A DNA stretch of 64,000 bases from Methanoplanus sp. FWC-SCC4 (GCF_032878975.1 NZ_CP043875.1:1728370-1792369); one strand, 5' to 3'. Shown: positions 49,245-60,011, counted from the stretch's first letter. A program made the numbers and translations. The notes: generated from the letters alone by a model not told the origin.

Positions 49245-50432
49245 ATGACACCCGTTCCTTTAGAGAGTATAGAATTTCAGCTCGCTCTCATGCTTTTAAT
49301 CGCTGTCGGAGGATATCTTGTCGCAGCATATATCCACCAGTCGGCAGTCGTCGGGGAGATCATACTTGGACTAATAGTCGGCCCGAGTTTCCTTGGACTA
49401 ATAACCTACACCGACTTTGTCAGTGCACTTGCACACATGGGTGCAATCATCATGCTGTTTGTGATAGGATTTGACTTTCATTTCAAAGACCTGCTTAGAT
49501 TCCCGTATTTTATCATCGGAGCATGCGGGGTTATACTCCCGTGGATTCTGGGATTCCTTGCAGCCGAACTTTTCGGATACCCCGTAGAAGGGTCGTTTTT
49601 CATCGGTGCGGCACTTACGGCAACAAGCATCGCAATAACGGCCAACGCCTTAAAAGAGATGGGGAAACTCCACACAAACATCGCAAACGCAATAATAGGA
49701 ACTGCGGTGATAGACGACATACTCGCCCTGGTTGTCCTTTCAGTGACAATCGACATCGTATCCGGTTCGGCTGAAACATTTGATATAATATTGTCCATAA
49801 TCAGACCCGTTTTCTTCATAGTCATTGCAGCCCTGACAGGTCTTTATGTCGTCGACAAAATCATAGTTAAACTTGACAGCTCGGAAATAGCATTTAAATT
49901 CCCCGAATTTGTATTCCTCTTCGGGCTCTGCATCGCTTTTATCTATGCCCTTGCAGCTGACTTTTTTGGAATATCACCGATGATAGGAGCATTCATAGCC
50001 GGCGTATCAATCAACAAGGTATCGCTAAGAAACAGTCTCAGCATAAAAAAAGGCTCAGAATACCTCTACATACCCTTCGCATCGATATTCTTCATCTCAC
50101 TCGGAGTCCTTGTAGACCTGCATGAAGTTACAAAGGCAATAGTTCCCTTCATAATAGTGCTGACAATAATAGCGGCACTCTCAAAATTCATCGGATGCAG
50201 CATCCCTGCAAAACTGCTTGGAATGGACAGACATGACTCTCTTGTAGTAGGTGCGGGGATGATTCCAAGAGGAGAAATGGCAATGATAATCGCCCTTATC
50301 GGACTTTCAATGGGCATAATGGGCCAGGATGCATTCATATCAATTATAATGGCAAGCCTTATCTGCACAATAATGACGCCTCTTCTTTTAAAAGACTGGC
50401 TTTTCCGTGAAAAACACGAGTATCCGAAATAA
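49245..50432 (+). CDS. CPA2-family cation:proton antiporter
   Basis: A 395-residue integral membrane protein with about 11-12 hydrophobic segments. It has the Kef/NapA-type motifs 'GYLVAAYIHQSAVVGEIILGLIVGP', a central 'GTAVIDDILALV' with the paired acidic residues that bind the ion, and a late 'GMIPRGEMAMI'. Exchanges Na+ or K+ for protons across the cell membrane. There is no TrkA-N regulatory domain. The ATG follows a short AT-rich promoter. Confidence 0.9.
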   Translation: MTPVPLESIEFQLALMLLIAVGGYLVAAYIHQSAVVGEIILGLIVGPSFLGLITYTDFVSALAHMGAIIMLFVIGFDFHFKDLLRFPYFIIGACGVILPWILGFLAAELFGYPVEGSFFIGAALTATSIAITANALKEMGKLHTNIANAIIGTAVIDDILALVVLSVTIDIVSGSAETFDIILSIIRPVFFIVIAALTGLYVVDKIIVKLDSSEIAFKFPEFVFLFGLCIAFIYALAADFFGISPMIGAFIAGVSINKVSLRNSLSIKKGSEYLYIPFASIFFISLGVLVDLHEVTKAIVPFIIVLTIIAALSKFIGCSIPAKLLGMDRHDSLVVGAGMIPRGEMAMIIALIGLSMGIMGQDAFISIIMASLICTIMTPLLLKDWLFREKHEYPK

Positions 50433-50453
50433 AATTAAAAAAAGTAAAAATAT

Positions 50454-53400
50454 TTACATAAAGTCCGCAAGACCGAGCTGTTTTTCAGGAGGCTCACCGA
50501 ATGTCGACAAAACCGACATGCTCAAAACCTCAACCCTCTGTTTTGTGTACTCGGATACATCGTAATCCTCACACATCCTGATTGACATATCAAGATACTT
50601 CTTGACAGAACCCTCGTGGACTGTCTGAATAACCTTGTTTCCACATTTGCATTTCCCCGCAAGAGGCATCCTTCTGTACTTTGAATTGCACTTTGTGCAC
50701 CGGAGAGTCTGTTTTGAAAAGGAATTTAGATTGCCCATTATATCACGGAGAAAATGCGTTTTTAAAACCCTTTCAGCTACATCGCTCTCATCCACCGCCC
50801 TTATTTTCCTTCCAAGCTCAAGTTCGGCCTCAAGCTTGTCAATCATGCTTGTAAGGGTATTGTAAGACGAGATAAGCGGCCCTGCGGAGATATCGGAGGT
50901 GTCATGCGTAAACATGATTCCCTCATACTGTCCCGGTGTCCCAAGCCGGAGATCGACATGATCGATCTCCTTTTCAATATCCTTTGGATGTGTATATTCA
51001 AGCGCTGCAAGATACATCTTCAAAGGATAGGCAGGGCATGCATCGACATTATGACACTCACCGTCAACCTCGGCAGGATCAATCTTCCTTGTCAGAACAA
51101 GCGGTGCATCCATCGATCCTCCCCTTGTCTCAGGCAGAAATGCCTTTGAAAAATTGATCAGACCGTCTAAAAGAAGCATTACACAATCCTCATCACCATC
51201 ACACTGGCCGGTAAATATGCCGTTTGCAGAGAGATTGTGATCAGTATCAACAGTGAGGCAGTAGACATAATCCTCGGCAGACTCAAGAATCTCACGACTT
51301 ACTATCCTGTCCGTAATCATCGCACCGCCTTCGGAACAGGGAACGAAGTCGCCCTCTTTTAACTCAAGGGCCTTCACCTTTCTCTGATATGAGAGATCAC
51401 AGACAAGCATGGCATGCTCCGGTGTGACTGTGACAGATTTGCCCCTGTAAGTCTCAAACCTGATAAGAGTGGCAGGGGATTTGTGAACTGAAACGGAAGT
51501 GACTCTGCGAAGCCTCAGTGCACCGTTAACGTCAATTGACTGAACCCAGTAAGTCTTTTTGGGATCAGAATAGTAAGTCCCGACTCTGTCAATCTCTGTT
51601 CTTCCCACATCAAAATTCTCAAGAACAAACCTTGATATCGGCAGCTCCTCCCACTTCTCACCGTCAAACACAGTCAGAAGAGTAGATCCCTCAAAGCAGT
51701 TCCTCCTCTTAGCGGCATGGAAATAGGGATGGCCATAACCGACATGGGCTTTTGAAAACCCGAGAAGCCTTACCAGAACACCTGCACTCGTATGCGGGGC
51801 AAGTCCCATTAAAAGCTGGCCGACAAGATCCTCTTTCTTCTGGGCTTTGTAAAAAGGCTCCATCCCGTAGAGCTTTACAAGCATCTCGTCGATAAAACCG
51901 GCCACACTGACGAGCCATTCCCCGCAGTCATAGGAGACCAGAATATCCTGACATTTGAGCTCAAGGATCTGATCATTACTTTCAAGAGGATTTCCGTATA
52001 CATCCACTGGATAGCCAAGCTCAACCAGTCTCTCCCACGAAACACCGATCTCCCTCGGTCTGAAATGTGTGAGCGGAAGATCGATCATATCATACCTGAC
52101 CGTTCCGTCCTTGAACACGTAAAGGTCCTTTGAAGCCCTTAATACAGCTTTTTCAAGAGGCTCGACACACCTCTCCTTTGACATCAGACCCTTTACACCC
52201 TTGCAGAGCTGAATACCCGAATCCCTCAGGCCGAGATGTTCAAGGGCCTTTTGGTACTCGTCTTTTACGTCAATTTTAAGCTCCTGCATACAGACACCGT
52301 CTGTGTTGCAGGCAGGGCAGACACCGTTTTCAGTTGCACGTCCGCATCTCGGGCACAGGAATACGGCTTTTGTGTGCCCTCCGCACTCGCATCTGTTACG
52401 GAAGGTTTCCTTGCCGCAGACCTCACATCTCCTAAGACCGATCTGTGCCTTTACAATACCGCCCTGACGGTTTTCCTTACTCTTTGAGGCCTCCTGAAAT
52501 GACCTTCGTGAACCGCCCTCATCTCCGACAGGGAATATTCCGTGCGGCGGGGGGCTCATCTTCCTTGCCTTTGATTTCCCCGGACGCCCCATCCTTCCGC
52601 CGATTCTGGTTCCTGCCTTTGAACGCATCTTAAAGCCGGAGAGATGCATAACCATATCCATCGGATCGTCTGCTTTTAGGGAGTCCCATTCCGGCTTTTT
52701 TTCAAGCGATGTGGTAAGTCCCAGGCATTCCAGGAGAACAAGCGGGTTTTCAATTACAACTTTCCCGTCCCTTACTTTGTGAAGAACCAGAATCTCTTCC
52801 AAAATAGGTTTCCCTGCACCATCAGCAGGGAGAGTCAGAATTCCATCTCTAAACTCCCCGTGATCCATGACAAAATCAGAGAGCTCTTTTATCTCACTGC
52901 ACTCAAGATCATCCCAGAGGAACATGTAGTCGGGGTGGAGAAAGATCCCTTTCCGTGCCATTTCAATTGCTTCTGATTCATTCAGGGGCCTGCTTTTGCC
53001 ACCCTCAAGAATCCACCACTCATGACAGTAGACTCCGGGGGCAAGAGGATGGTTGTTCTCAAGAAATTCCCCGAAACTAACAAGCATCTCACCGACATCA
53101 ATGATTTCCGCGATGCTGTTCATCAAAGGGAGAGCCTCTTTTGCCGAATCAATCCTGACAACATCACCGTTCAGGAGTTTTAGTGTGGGCCCTTCTATTG
53201 TATCCACAGGAACAACACCTGCAGCTTTTCCCGGCCTCTCAACCTTCATCTGAGTCCCTACGGCAAGGAAATCACCAAGAAGGTGGAGGGTTGCAGGGTT
53301 AAAACCGGCGGCTGCAAAACCGGTGTTCCTTGATCTTCCGTAACGAAGCCTGAAACCCCCCTGTCTCATAGGATAAGAAAAAACCGGCCTTCCACCGATT

Positions 53401-54323
53401 AAATCACGGATATACTTGTCTTTTGGCTTGATCTTCGGGCCGTCTTTTTTCTCCTCATCATCATCGCTGCTCTTGGAAGCCGCTCCGGAAACAAGCACAT
53501 CAAGCCATTCCCAGCCCTCCATCCTGACTTTTCTGACAATCTTCTGAATTTTCGGAGCTTTAAGACCCATACCCTCGGCAACGACAAGCGCCATACCACC
53601 CCTTACGGTGTTTGTCTCAACCCTCTCAAGATTCCTGTAACCTGATACCTCAACCCTCTCTGTCGGCTCACCTTCCACACATACAGGGCAGTTTCTGATA
53701 ATATGCCTTAGATCATCATCGGAAGGGAGATACTGAAGACTAAGGATAGAGTTGTATTTTTTTATCTCCTCAACATACCTCTCGACCTCTTCCTCACGGG
53801 GTATGTAGCGGTTCATTCCAAGACCCTTCCTGACATAATCCCCGACAAGAACCGAGAGTGCCTGGGCCGTTCCTCCGGCACTTCTGATAGGCCCTGCATA
53901 ATAGATCTTCAGGTATTCCGTTCCGTCGTCGTTTTTGCCGATGCCGATTTTTCCTATTCCTTCGGTAGGCGCCGCTACCACACCTTCGGTTAAAAGCGCC
54001 ATTGACGCACGGATTGCATGATCAAGAATCTCTTCCTTTGTATCCTCACCAAATCTTTTTGCAATGAAGTCGTCTCCGATTTTAAGCGACACTTCCTCAC
54101 GGGACATCTGCTCGCCAAGCTCACGCAGACGGACTGCAACCCCTTTGTAGCCCAAAAGCGCCTCCACCCTGTCGGCGAGATCACTTGCTATTGGAACCTC
54201 AACATCAGTACGCGGATCATACCCCTTAGAACGCGCCCCCTTTGCAATCCCTATTGCTTCATTAAGGCCGTCCTCTATTGATTTGAAATATTTTTCCATC
54301 TCCGGTGAGGCCTGAATATCCAT
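50454..54323 (-). CDS. polC: DNA polymerase D (Pol II) large subunit DP2, intein-containing
   Basis: A 1289-residue precursor; about 1124 residues after intein removal, the normal DP2 size. Typical features: '[24 protein letters not shown]', a long zinc-binding region ('[18 protein letters not shown]', '[16 protein letters not shown]') and the catalytic '[15 protein letters not shown]' motif, which is formed only after splicing. The C-terminus ends '[10 protein letters not shown]', like a PCNA/DP1-interacting tail. Replicative polymerase of Euryarchaeota. Monocistronic on the reverse strand. Confidence 0.95.
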   Translation of the reverse strand: MDIQASPEMEKYFKSIEDGLNEAIGIAKGARSKGYDPRTDVEVPIASDLADRVEALLGYKGVAVRLRELGEQMSREEVSLKIGDDFIAKRFGEDTKEEILDHAIRASMALLTEGVVAAPTEGIGKIGIGKNDDGTEYLKIYYAGPIRSAGGTAQALSVLVGDYVRKGLGMNRYIPREEEVERYVEEIKKYNSILSLQYLPSDDDLRHIIRNCPVCVEGEPTERVEVSGYRNLERVETNTVRGGMALVVAEGMGLKAPKIQKIVRKVRMEGWEWLDVLVSGAASKSSDDDEEKKDGPKIKPKDKYIRDLIGGRPVFSYPMRQGGFRLRYGRSRNTGFAAAGFNPATLHLLGDFLAVGTQMKVERPGKAAGVVPVDTIEGPTLKLLNGDVVRIDSAKEALPLMNSIAEIIDVGEMLVSFGEFLENNHPLAPGVYCHEWWILEGGKSRPLNESEAIEMARKGIFLHPDYMFLWDDLECSEIKELSDFVMDHGEFRDGILTLPADGAGKPILEEILVLHKVRDGKVVIENPLVLLECLGLTTSLEKKPEWDSLKADDPMDMVMHLSGFKMRSKAGTRIGGRMGRPGKSKARKMSPPPHGIFPVGDEGGSRRSFQEASKSKENRQGGIVKAQIGLRRCEVCGKETFRNRCECGGHTKAVFLCPRCGRATENGVCPACNTDGVCMQELKIDVKDEYQKALEHLGLRDSGIQLCKGVKGLMSKERCVEPLEKAVLRASKDLYVFKDGTVRYDMIDLPLTHFRPREIGVSWERLVELGYPVDVYGNPLESNDQILELKCQDILVSYDCGEWLVSVAGFIDEMLVKLYGMEPFYKAQKKEDLVGQLLMGLAPHTSAGVLVRLLGFSKAHVGYGHPYFHAAKRRNCFEGSTLLTVFDGEKWEELPISRFVLENFDVGRTEIDRVGTYYSDPKKTYWVQSIDVNGALRLRRVTSVSVHKSPATLIRFETYRGKSVTVTPEHAMLVCDLSYQRKVKALELKEGDFVPCSEGGAMITDRIVSREILESAEDYVYCLTVDTDHNLSANGIFTGQCDGDEDCVMLLLDGLINFSKAFLPETRGGSMDAPLVLTRKIDPAEVDGECHNVDACPAYPLKMYLAALEYTHPKDIEKEIDHVDLRLGTPGQYEGIMFTHDTSDISAGPLISSYNTLTSMIDKLEAELELGRKIRAVDESDVAERVLKTHFLRDIMGNLNSFSKQTLRCTKCNSKYRRMPLAGKCKCGNKVIQTVHEGSVKKYLDMSIRMCEDYDVSEYTKQRVEVLSMSVLSTFGEPPEKQLGLADFM
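51204..51698 (-). other. Mini-intein in DP2 (165 residues), C-terminal Gln
   Basis: Begins at Cys (codon 51696-51698, '[10 protein letters not shown]') and ends '...GIFTGQ' before Cys of CDGDED. Splicing blocks are visible: A at the N-terminus, B ('VTPEHAMLV' with Thr-x2-His), F ('[18 protein letters not shown]') and G ('GIFTGQ'+C). No homing-endonuclease domain. The last intein residue is Gln, not the usual Asn, as reported for Pyrococcus Pol II inteins. It interrupts the catalytic Asp motif. Confidence 0.92.
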
Positions 54324-54543
54324 GGTTGATTATTATGTTCTGCATCAAAGATATAGGCATTTGATAGAGCAGACCAATATAAATCAAAACCATGCGATTT
54401 TTACGTAAACAGGCTTTTGCTAAAAATAACCACAAATCAGGGAATATTTTTAATAAAACGGGGCAGACAAAAATTTACAAAGAATTGTAATATATCAGAA
54501 TTATAAGAATTAATATCAAACAAAAAGGGGATTTTTAAGTAAC

Positions 54544-55269
54544 ATGTTCAATATTCGCGCCTTTTCAATTGGAAAAGCACACGAAGAGGTTATAAAATCA
54601 ATATTAAAGCACGGAGTGTATATCCTGACAGAAGACGGGGAAAAGACACTTGAACTCCCGGAACCGCTCAATATCCATGTGAACAATCCCTTCGCCGACT
54701 ATATGATAAGCCCTTACAACATGTTCGGTGAAGGAGCAATGAAACAGTATGTCCATGATCTGTTAAACGGAACCGACAGCGAGTTTGTATATACCTATCA
54801 TGACCGCCTTTTTGACTATCCGCTCTCAAAAGGGGATGGATTTGTCGGAGACGGTGACGGAAAAGGCATTGATCAAATCGCCTACATCATTGAAAAACTA
54901 AAAACAGAACCAAATTCAAGAAGGGCGGAGGGAATTACATGGTTCCCCCCAAAAGACACAAATTCCAACAACCCTCCCTGCCTTCAGAGAATCCAGTGCT
55001 TTGTCAGGGACAACAAACTTAACATGCATGTTGAATTCCGCTCAAACGACATGCTCTCTGCTCTTGGCGCAAACATGTACGCACTTGTTCATCTGCAGAA
55101 AATGATTGCAGATGAACTCAGTGCAGAAATGGGCTGGTATTCCCACACCTCAGTCTCGGCACACATGTACTATGAAAGGGATCATGAAGAGCTGATGAAA
55201 TACGTTAAAGGGCTCGGACTTATGGATTCCCTGAGACACTTTGATTCGGGCGAACTGATTTCAAAATAA
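54544..55269 (+). CDS. thyA: Thymidylate synthase, archaeal type
   Basis: A 241-residue enzyme with the active-site Cys in 'NNPPCLQRIQC' and the downstream nucleotide-binding pattern 'VEFRSNDMLSALGANMYAL' typical of ThyA. It methylates dUMP to dTMP; methanogens are thought to use a pterin cofactor other than folate. Shorter than bacterial ThyA, as usual for archaeal versions. Start ATG 54544 behind agggga. Confidence 0.93.
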   Translation: MFNIRAFSIGKAHEEVIKSILKHGVYILTEDGEKTLELPEPLNIHVNNPFADYMISPYNMFGEGAMKQYVHDLLNGTDSEFVYTYHDRLFDYPLSKGDGFVGDGDGKGIDQIAYIIEKLKTEPNSRRAEGITWFPPKDTNSNNPPCLQRIQCFVRDNKLNMHVEFRSNDMLSALGANMYALVHLQKMIADELSAEMGWYSHTSVSAHMYYERDHEELMKYVKGLGLMDSLRHFDSGELISK

Positions 55270-55388
55270 ACCTTCGAAATCTCTTTTTTTTAAGACGTTC
55301 ATTGGAAATTATTTTTCAGGCACCCGTTTTATGAAAATGACAGCATCATTTTCAGGAAAATAAAAAATAAAAATTTAGTTTGCAAATA

Positions 55389-55910
55389 TTACTTCTCAAG
55401 CACTTCTTCCACAGCATCAGGCGCATTTGAACAGAGTTTTTCAAGTGTTATAACCGCACATCTGTGTGCTGTATCCTTTGGTTCTGTTTCGCTGATAAAC
55501 CGGTTGAGCTCTTCAACAGAATCCTCTCCTATTCTGACAAGAGCCCTGGATGCCAATCCGCGTGTAGGCCCGTCATCTTCTAAAAATACCTCAATAAGAG
55601 GTTTTACAGCAGGCTTTCCTATCCCTGCAACCGCTGCTGCCGCATACCTCTTTACATTATCATCAGGGTATGTCTTTAAAAGAAGCATGAGGCTGTCAAG
55701 TGCAGGTTCACCAATCCTTGCAAGTGCCGATGCCGCATACCAGCGTGAGTCATTATCGGTTTCTGAACTTAGAAGTTCACATAACGCATCCACGGCATCT
55801 TCCCCTGCATCAGAGAGAAATGTCACCGCCGCTCTTTTCTCTTCAAGTTCCCCGCTTTTTATGAGCTCAATATTTTTTGTAATATCTTCTTTTGATGTCA
55901 TGCTATTCAA
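55389..55910 (-). CDS. HEAT-repeat protein
   Basis: A 173-residue all-helical protein of about four to five PBS-lyase-type HEAT repeats, each with an 'RxxAAxALxxIGxPAxxxL' pattern (for example 'RYAAAAVAGIGKPAVKPLI'). Likely a protein-interaction scaffold. The start is ATG 55910 or 55901. No operon partners. Confidence 0.88.
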   Translation of the reverse strand: MNSMTSKEDITKNIELIKSGELEEKRAAVTFLSDAGEDAVDALCELLSSETDNDSRWYAASALARIGEPALDSLMLLLKTYPDDNVKRYAAAAVAGIGKPAVKPLIEVFLEDDGPTRGLASRALVRIGEDSVEELNRFISETEPKDTAHRCAVITLEKLCSNAPDAVEEVLEK

Positions 55911-56272
55911 TTCCTGATTTCTATTTTGACCTTACGCATATAATTTATCTTCACTTTGACATCATGCACCGGGATGGTACTAAGAGACATTTGGTATTAT
56001 CCTCCCCGCCATCTCTTAAAATTTGAATAAAATGTATTTTTTGTCACTTTAGAATGAAAATCCAGTGAAAGTGTGATTAAAATCACAACGTGATTTTCAT
56101 AGACTGACATTATCTTAGGGCTACATACAAAATTAAAATTGACACAATACAAAAATAATTGTATTATCCCGCTTTTTTACAAATTGAAACGATTTTTGCA
56201 AATATAGTGCCAAATAGATATATATTATAAACACAGTAATATGCATATTTCAAACAACGTCAGGTGATTAAA
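55911..56272. other. Intergenic region with a perfect palindrome and promoter
   Basis: No gene. GTGATTAAAATCAC at 56073-56086 is a perfect 14-bp palindrome, with a further half-like GTGATTTTC just downstream, so an operator is plausible. A strong TATA-like run (atatatattataaac, about 56218-56232) and aggtgatt at 56262 serve the small gene at 56273. Confidence 0.5.
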
Positions 56273-56458
56273 ATGACAGGATACGCAAAACTGAATGAAA
56301 AAGAGATTAAGGGAATAAAGGAATGTGAAGATGAAATGGGAGTTATAATGGTTGCATACGAAAAGACATCTCCTGTTGCAAAGCTTACGGAATCACAGAT
56401 TGAAAAGATAAAATCCATTGAAGCTGAAACAGGCTTAAAGCTTGTTGCATACGAATAA
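56273..56458 (+). CDS. Two-repeat 61-residue peptide
   Basis: A small protein built of two tandem ~27-residue repeats, each 'AKL-x-E-x2-I-x2-IK-x2-E-x-E-x-G-x5-VAYE'. It follows a good ribosome-binding site and a strong TATA box, so probably well expressed. Predicted helix-strand units could form an intertwined dimer. Not recognised as a named family. Confidence 0.7.
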   Translation: MTGYAKLNEKEIKGIKECEDEMGVIMVAYEKTSPVAKLTESQIEKIKSIEAETGLKLVAYE

Positions 56459-56531
56459 GCCAAAAAATATTATTAATTCTTTTTTATTTTTTAATTAACA
56501 GCCCGGCACAACATCAGAGAATTAATAATTA

Positions 56532-56885
56532 ATGCTGATATATTTCCTTAAGGTTATGTTCTCTGATGCTGCGAATGATAACAACATTCAGGAAATCCAG
56601 GAAAAAGGCGAAATAAAAACAATTGAAGCGTACGTATCCGGCCAGGTTCAGGGGGTCGGTTTTCGTGCATGCGCAAGGAAGATCGCACTTGGCCTTTCTC
56701 TTACCGGTGAAGTGATGAACCTTGATGACGGAAGGGTTTACCTTGTTGCAACAGGTGAGAATGTCATTCTTGAAAAATTCATCTCCTCCCTGTATGAATG
56801 CCCGAGAGCATATTTACGGGAAATCTCCTGCAATGAAATTACAAAAAAAGAATTCAGTGATTTTACAATCCTTAGAAATATCTGA
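56532..56885 (+). CDS. acyP: Acylphosphatase
   Basis: A 117-residue protein with the acylphosphatase signature 'YVSGQVQGVGFRACARKIA' (catalytic Arg) and 'GEVMNLDDGRVYLVATG' (catalytic Asn). It hydrolyses acyl phosphates such as acetyl phosphate. The first ~25 residues extend beyond the usual ~92-residue domain; an ATG at 56556 is an alternative start. Confidence 0.9.
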   Translation: MLIYFLKVMFSDAANDNNIQEIQEKGEIKTIEAYVSGQVQGVGFRACARKIALGLSLTGEVMNLDDGRVYLVATGENVILEKFISSLYECPRAYLREISCNEITKKEFSDFTILRNI

Positions 56886-56979
56886 GATGAGATAACTGAA
56901 ATTTCCGGCTGATAAGATAAAAACGATTTTTAATCCGCTTCGATATAACCGGGAAATTTTTAATTAAGAGATAAATTTT

Positions 56980-57912
56980 TTAGTAACTTATATTAAGAGA
57001 GCTGCCTGAAACTATCGAATCATAGTAGAAAGAAACATTCTTTTCAATGATATTCTGATCAATCGAATTCCTGATACCGTTCGTCAGGACTTTTATTATA
57101 TCATCGTCAAGGTGGCAGCGCTTTGTACCGGATTCATAATGATCTGATGTCAGATATTCTCTTGCAACGGAAAAGACAACCGAATCCACCATTCTTGCCT
57201 TCAGTGGATCGATTAAATCCTGGACAAGAGATCTCTTTCCGGTTGAGAGTATCCCGATATCAGTATCAAGATGGGCGCCCACAACAGAAACAGAGCAGTT
57301 TCCAAACAGCATGGCATAGCCGAGTGAAAGCATCGAATTTACAGGATCATTGTGAGGCCTCTCTGTTCTCCGCCGAAAACCATGGGCAGGGTTTATACTG
57401 CGGGAAATTATCTCATAATACATGTCTGAAGACAGCCTGTGAATGCGCCTTAACTCATCCATTTTTATCAGATATTCTATATCCTCAAGCATTTTGCTAA
57501 GCAGTTCGTCCTCGCCCTGATAGTATATGGAACGTCCCATCTCGGCGGATGCCTCTTCAATCATCAGTATACGTGACATAATTGAAGATTTCACTATCTC
57601 GCAGGCACTTTTATATCCGGGACTCTTCATCTGCCTGCTTCTTAGTTCCTCATCCGGATAACTCCCGTAAGGACGCATTATTGAAAGCGGGGTGCCGTCT
57701 GGATCAAAAAATGATATTGAAGAACCGTTCCTTAAAAGGTGTGTAACTGCTGATGTGTGAAGATTGTGACCTCCAACCACAAGCAGATGATTCACTGATG
57801 ATAAAGGCAGTTCTTCTTCCACACCCTTCTTACGAATTACAAGAGTAGTGGAAGTTGCTTTTATATGACCTCCAAAACCGGCGATTATATGCCAGGGCAC
57901 TGATTCTTTCAT
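56980..57912 (-). CDS. cas1: Stand-alone Cas1-family protein, catalytic residues altered
   Basis: A 310-residue Cas1: beta-rich N-terminal domain ('LPLSSVNHLLVVGG', 'GSSISFFDPDG') and helical C-terminal domain ('RPHNDPVNSMLSLGYAMLFGN', 'SLVQDLIDPLKARMVD'). By eye, the metal-binding Glu position ('RIHRLSSDMYY') holds His158, and the His of the usual 'GFxH' motif is Ser223 ('GILSTGK'). The two Asp (232, 235) remain. No cas2, effector genes or repeats are nearby, nor a PolB/casposon. It may be a non-integrating DNA-binding relative. The region matches the 'Cas1-solo' concept known from methanogens. Confidence 0.88.
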   Translation of the reverse strand: MKESVPWHIIAGFGGHIKATSTTLVIRKKGVEEELPLSSVNHLLVVGGHNLHTSAVTHLLRNGSSISFFDPDGTPLSIMRPYGSYPDEELRSRQMKSPGYKSACEIVKSSIMSRILMIEEASAEMGRSIYYQGEDELLSKMLEDIEYLIKMDELRRIHRLSSDMYYEIISRSINPAHGFRRRTERPHNDPVNSMLSLGYAMLFGNCSVSVVGAHLDTDIGILSTGKRSLVQDLIDPLKARMVDSVVFSVAREYLTSDHYESGTKRCHLDDDIIKVLTNGIRNSIDQNIIEKNVSFYYDSIVSGSSLNISY

Positions 57913-58339
57913 TTTGACAAACCCTTAAAAGTGAAATCTAATTAATCTATTTTATTTCATTAATCAATACATTAAGCAATCGTTTTGAAGTGCCGGTAAA
58001 CCACTCGGAACAAAGATATAAATCAATTAATTTCCAGAAAAGAAAAGCGCAGGACTTTTTTTATATACACGCATATAAATTACACAAAATATCAGGTTTG
58101 ATTTAAATAAAACCCCGGGATAATCCAAAAAACCATAATATTTCAGCCGGCCGGCTCTTTGCAACTGTGTATATTAACAAAAGAATCAAAATGATGGCAC
58201 ATTTTATCCAGCCAGGGCAACGGGATTAAATTTACCCATTTAACAAAGAAAAAAGATATATTTTGGCGTAAATATCCACCGCATCTTTACAAATTCAAGT
58301 CATAAAAGCTAAATCAAAACCTTTCCTAATAACTTTCTG
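57913..58339. other. Intergenic region between cas1 and the ABC operon
   Basis: No gene and no CRISPR-type repeats seen. It contains a perfect 12-bp palindrome AGCCGGCCGGCT at 58145-58156 and AT-rich, TATA-like runs (for example 'agatatatttt' near 58253) that probably drive the binding-protein gene at 58340. Confidence 0.5.
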
Positions 58340-59170
58340 ATGAACAATAAGTTTTCTGGTGTTCTTATTATTTTACTGGCTGTAATGGCAGTCGCCTTTG
58401 CCGGATGTACCGGCAGCCAGCCGGTTGACAACACCGCCGGAGAGACAGCCGGCAGCGAACAGGGAGCAGTTGAAAAAACAACATATATTATTGGAATTGA
58501 CGGGGAATACCCACCATACGCTTCCATTGACAAAGAAGGAAAAGTAACAGGATTTGATGTTGAATCCGCAAAATGGGTTGCAGAAAATCAGGGATTTGAA
58601 GTTGAGTTCCAGCCTCTTGCATGGGACGGAATCATACCTGCACTTCTTGCAGGAAAGATCGACATGGTCTACTCCGGTATGACAATCACTCCGGATCGCC
58701 TCGAAAAAGTTAACTTCACAACCCCTTACCTGAAGGTTGACCAGGGTGTGGCATTCCACAACGACTCTGACCTCACACTTGATGATTTCAAGGCAGGAAA
58801 GGCAGTTGTAGGTGCACAGAGGGGAACAACAGGTTCAATCTGGGTTGAGAAAAACCTTATTGAGACAGAACTCATCACAGAAGACCAGTTAAAATACTAC
58901 GACAACTTCCCAAGCGTAATTACAGATCTTCAGAACAAGAGAATTGATGCTGCAATTTACGATGTTCCTTCACTTGCTGCGGCAATCGAAGAGAAACCAA
59001 TCGAAATCCGCGGTCAGATTGACACAGGAGAAGTCTACGGTGTTGCTATCAGAAAGGATGACACAGAGCTTCTTGAAAAGATGAATGACGGTATAAACAA
59101 CTTAATGGACGACCCCGCATGGCAGGTTCTTCTTGAGAAGTACAGCCTTGTCGGAGCATCTCCACGCTGA
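58340..59170 (+). CDS. Polar amino-acid ABC transporter, substrate-binding lipoprotein
   Basis: A 276-residue family 3 solute-binding protein. Signal peptide with lipobox 'AFAGC'; ligand-binding motifs 'GIDGEYPPYASIDKEGKVTGFDVE' and 'DMVYSGMTITPDRLEKVNFTTPY'. It captures a polar amino acid outside the membrane and delivers it to the permeases encoded next. First gene of the operon 58340-61482. A second, similar binding protein is at 62894. Confidence 0.92.
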   Translation: MNNKFSGVLIILLAVMAVAFAGCTGSQPVDNTAGETAGSEQGAVEKTTYIIGIDGEYPPYASIDKEGKVTGFDVESAKWVAENQGFEVEFQPLAWDGIIPALLAGKIDMVYSGMTITPDRLEKVNFTTPYLKVDQGVAFHNDSDLTLDDFKAGKAVVGAQRGTTGSIWVEKNLIETELITEDQLKYYDNFPSVITDLQNKRIDAAIYDVPSLAAAIEEKPIEIRGQIDTGEVYGVAIRKDDTELLEKMNDGINNLMDDPAWQVLLEKYSLVGASPR

Positions 59171-59330
59171 TTATACTGATTCTAAGTTACAATCCTGAAG
59201 GGCAAATATCAAAACCCTTCAACACTAATTTTAAAATGCAGACTTTATCAAAAAAGTGCATTCCGGTCAGATGAACTTCATTACCGGTACTGAATAAATT
59301 TACAGGCTTTAAGCCTGTCAGGGAATAAAT

Positions 59331-60011
59331 ATGGACGTATTTTTAATACTTATAGACTGGTTTCCATATCTGCTCTCAGGAATCATGGTTACGCTTGGTC
59401 TTGTTGCAGCTGCGCTTATAATCGGAATCCTCCTCGGCCTTCCAATGGCAATCGGGCAGGTTTACGGCAGCAGACCACTTAAAGCAGCAATAGGCATATA
59501 TGTATGGTTTTTCAGGGGACTGCCCGTTCTTCTGCTTCTTTTCATGTTCTATTTTACCGTATTCCCGCTTTTGAATCTGGATGTCCCTGAGTTTTTTGTC
59601 GGCGCAACCGTACTGGGCCTTCGTGGCGCGGCGTATCAGTCACAGATATTCAGAGGAGCAATACAGTCCATCAGCGAAGGGCAGATGACTGCTGCACGTT
59701 CTCTTGGAATGAGCAGGATGACAGCAATTAAAACGATTATAATTCCACAGGCAACACGCGTTGCACTGCCGGGCTGGTCCAACGAGTATCCCAACATACT
59801 CACCGATTCCGCAGTGTGTTATGCAATAGGAGTTGCCGAACTTCTAACAAGAACATCCCAGATTGTTGCTCAGACCTATATTACAATGCCAATCTACCTT
59901 GCATGTGCAGGAATTTTCATTCTTCTCAACTATGCCGGAATGATTGTAATAAGAAAACTTGAAGAGAGAGTTGCAATACCGGGCTTTAGCGGAAACAGTG
60001 GAATGGTGTAA
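59331..60011 (+). CDS. Polar amino-acid ABC transporter permease (1)
   Basis: A 226-residue HisM/GlnP-type permease with about five membrane helices and the EAA loop '[21 protein letters not shown]' that docks to the ATPase. It follows the binding-protein gene by 160 bp and ends 4 bp before the ATPase gene. Confidence 0.92.
   Translation: MDVFLILIDWFPYLLSGIMVTLGLVAAALIIGILLGLPMAIGQVYGSRPLKAAIGIYVWFFRGLPVLLLLFMFYFTVFPLLNLDVPEFFVGATVLGLRGAAYQSQIFRGAIQSISEGQMTAARSLGMSRMTAIKTIIIPQATRVALPGWSNEYPNILTDSAVCYAIGVAELLTRTSQIVAQTYITMPIYLACAGIFILLNYAGMIVIRKLEERVAIPGFSGNSGMV

Noticed and set aside
57913-58339. CRISPR array next to cas1
   Set aside because: I looked for regularly spaced repeats on both sides of cas1 and found none; only a single 12-bp palindrome is present.
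55900-58340. Casposon around the solo Cas1
   Set aside because: No family B polymerase, no terminal inverted repeats and no target-site duplication are visible; neighbours are ordinary genes.
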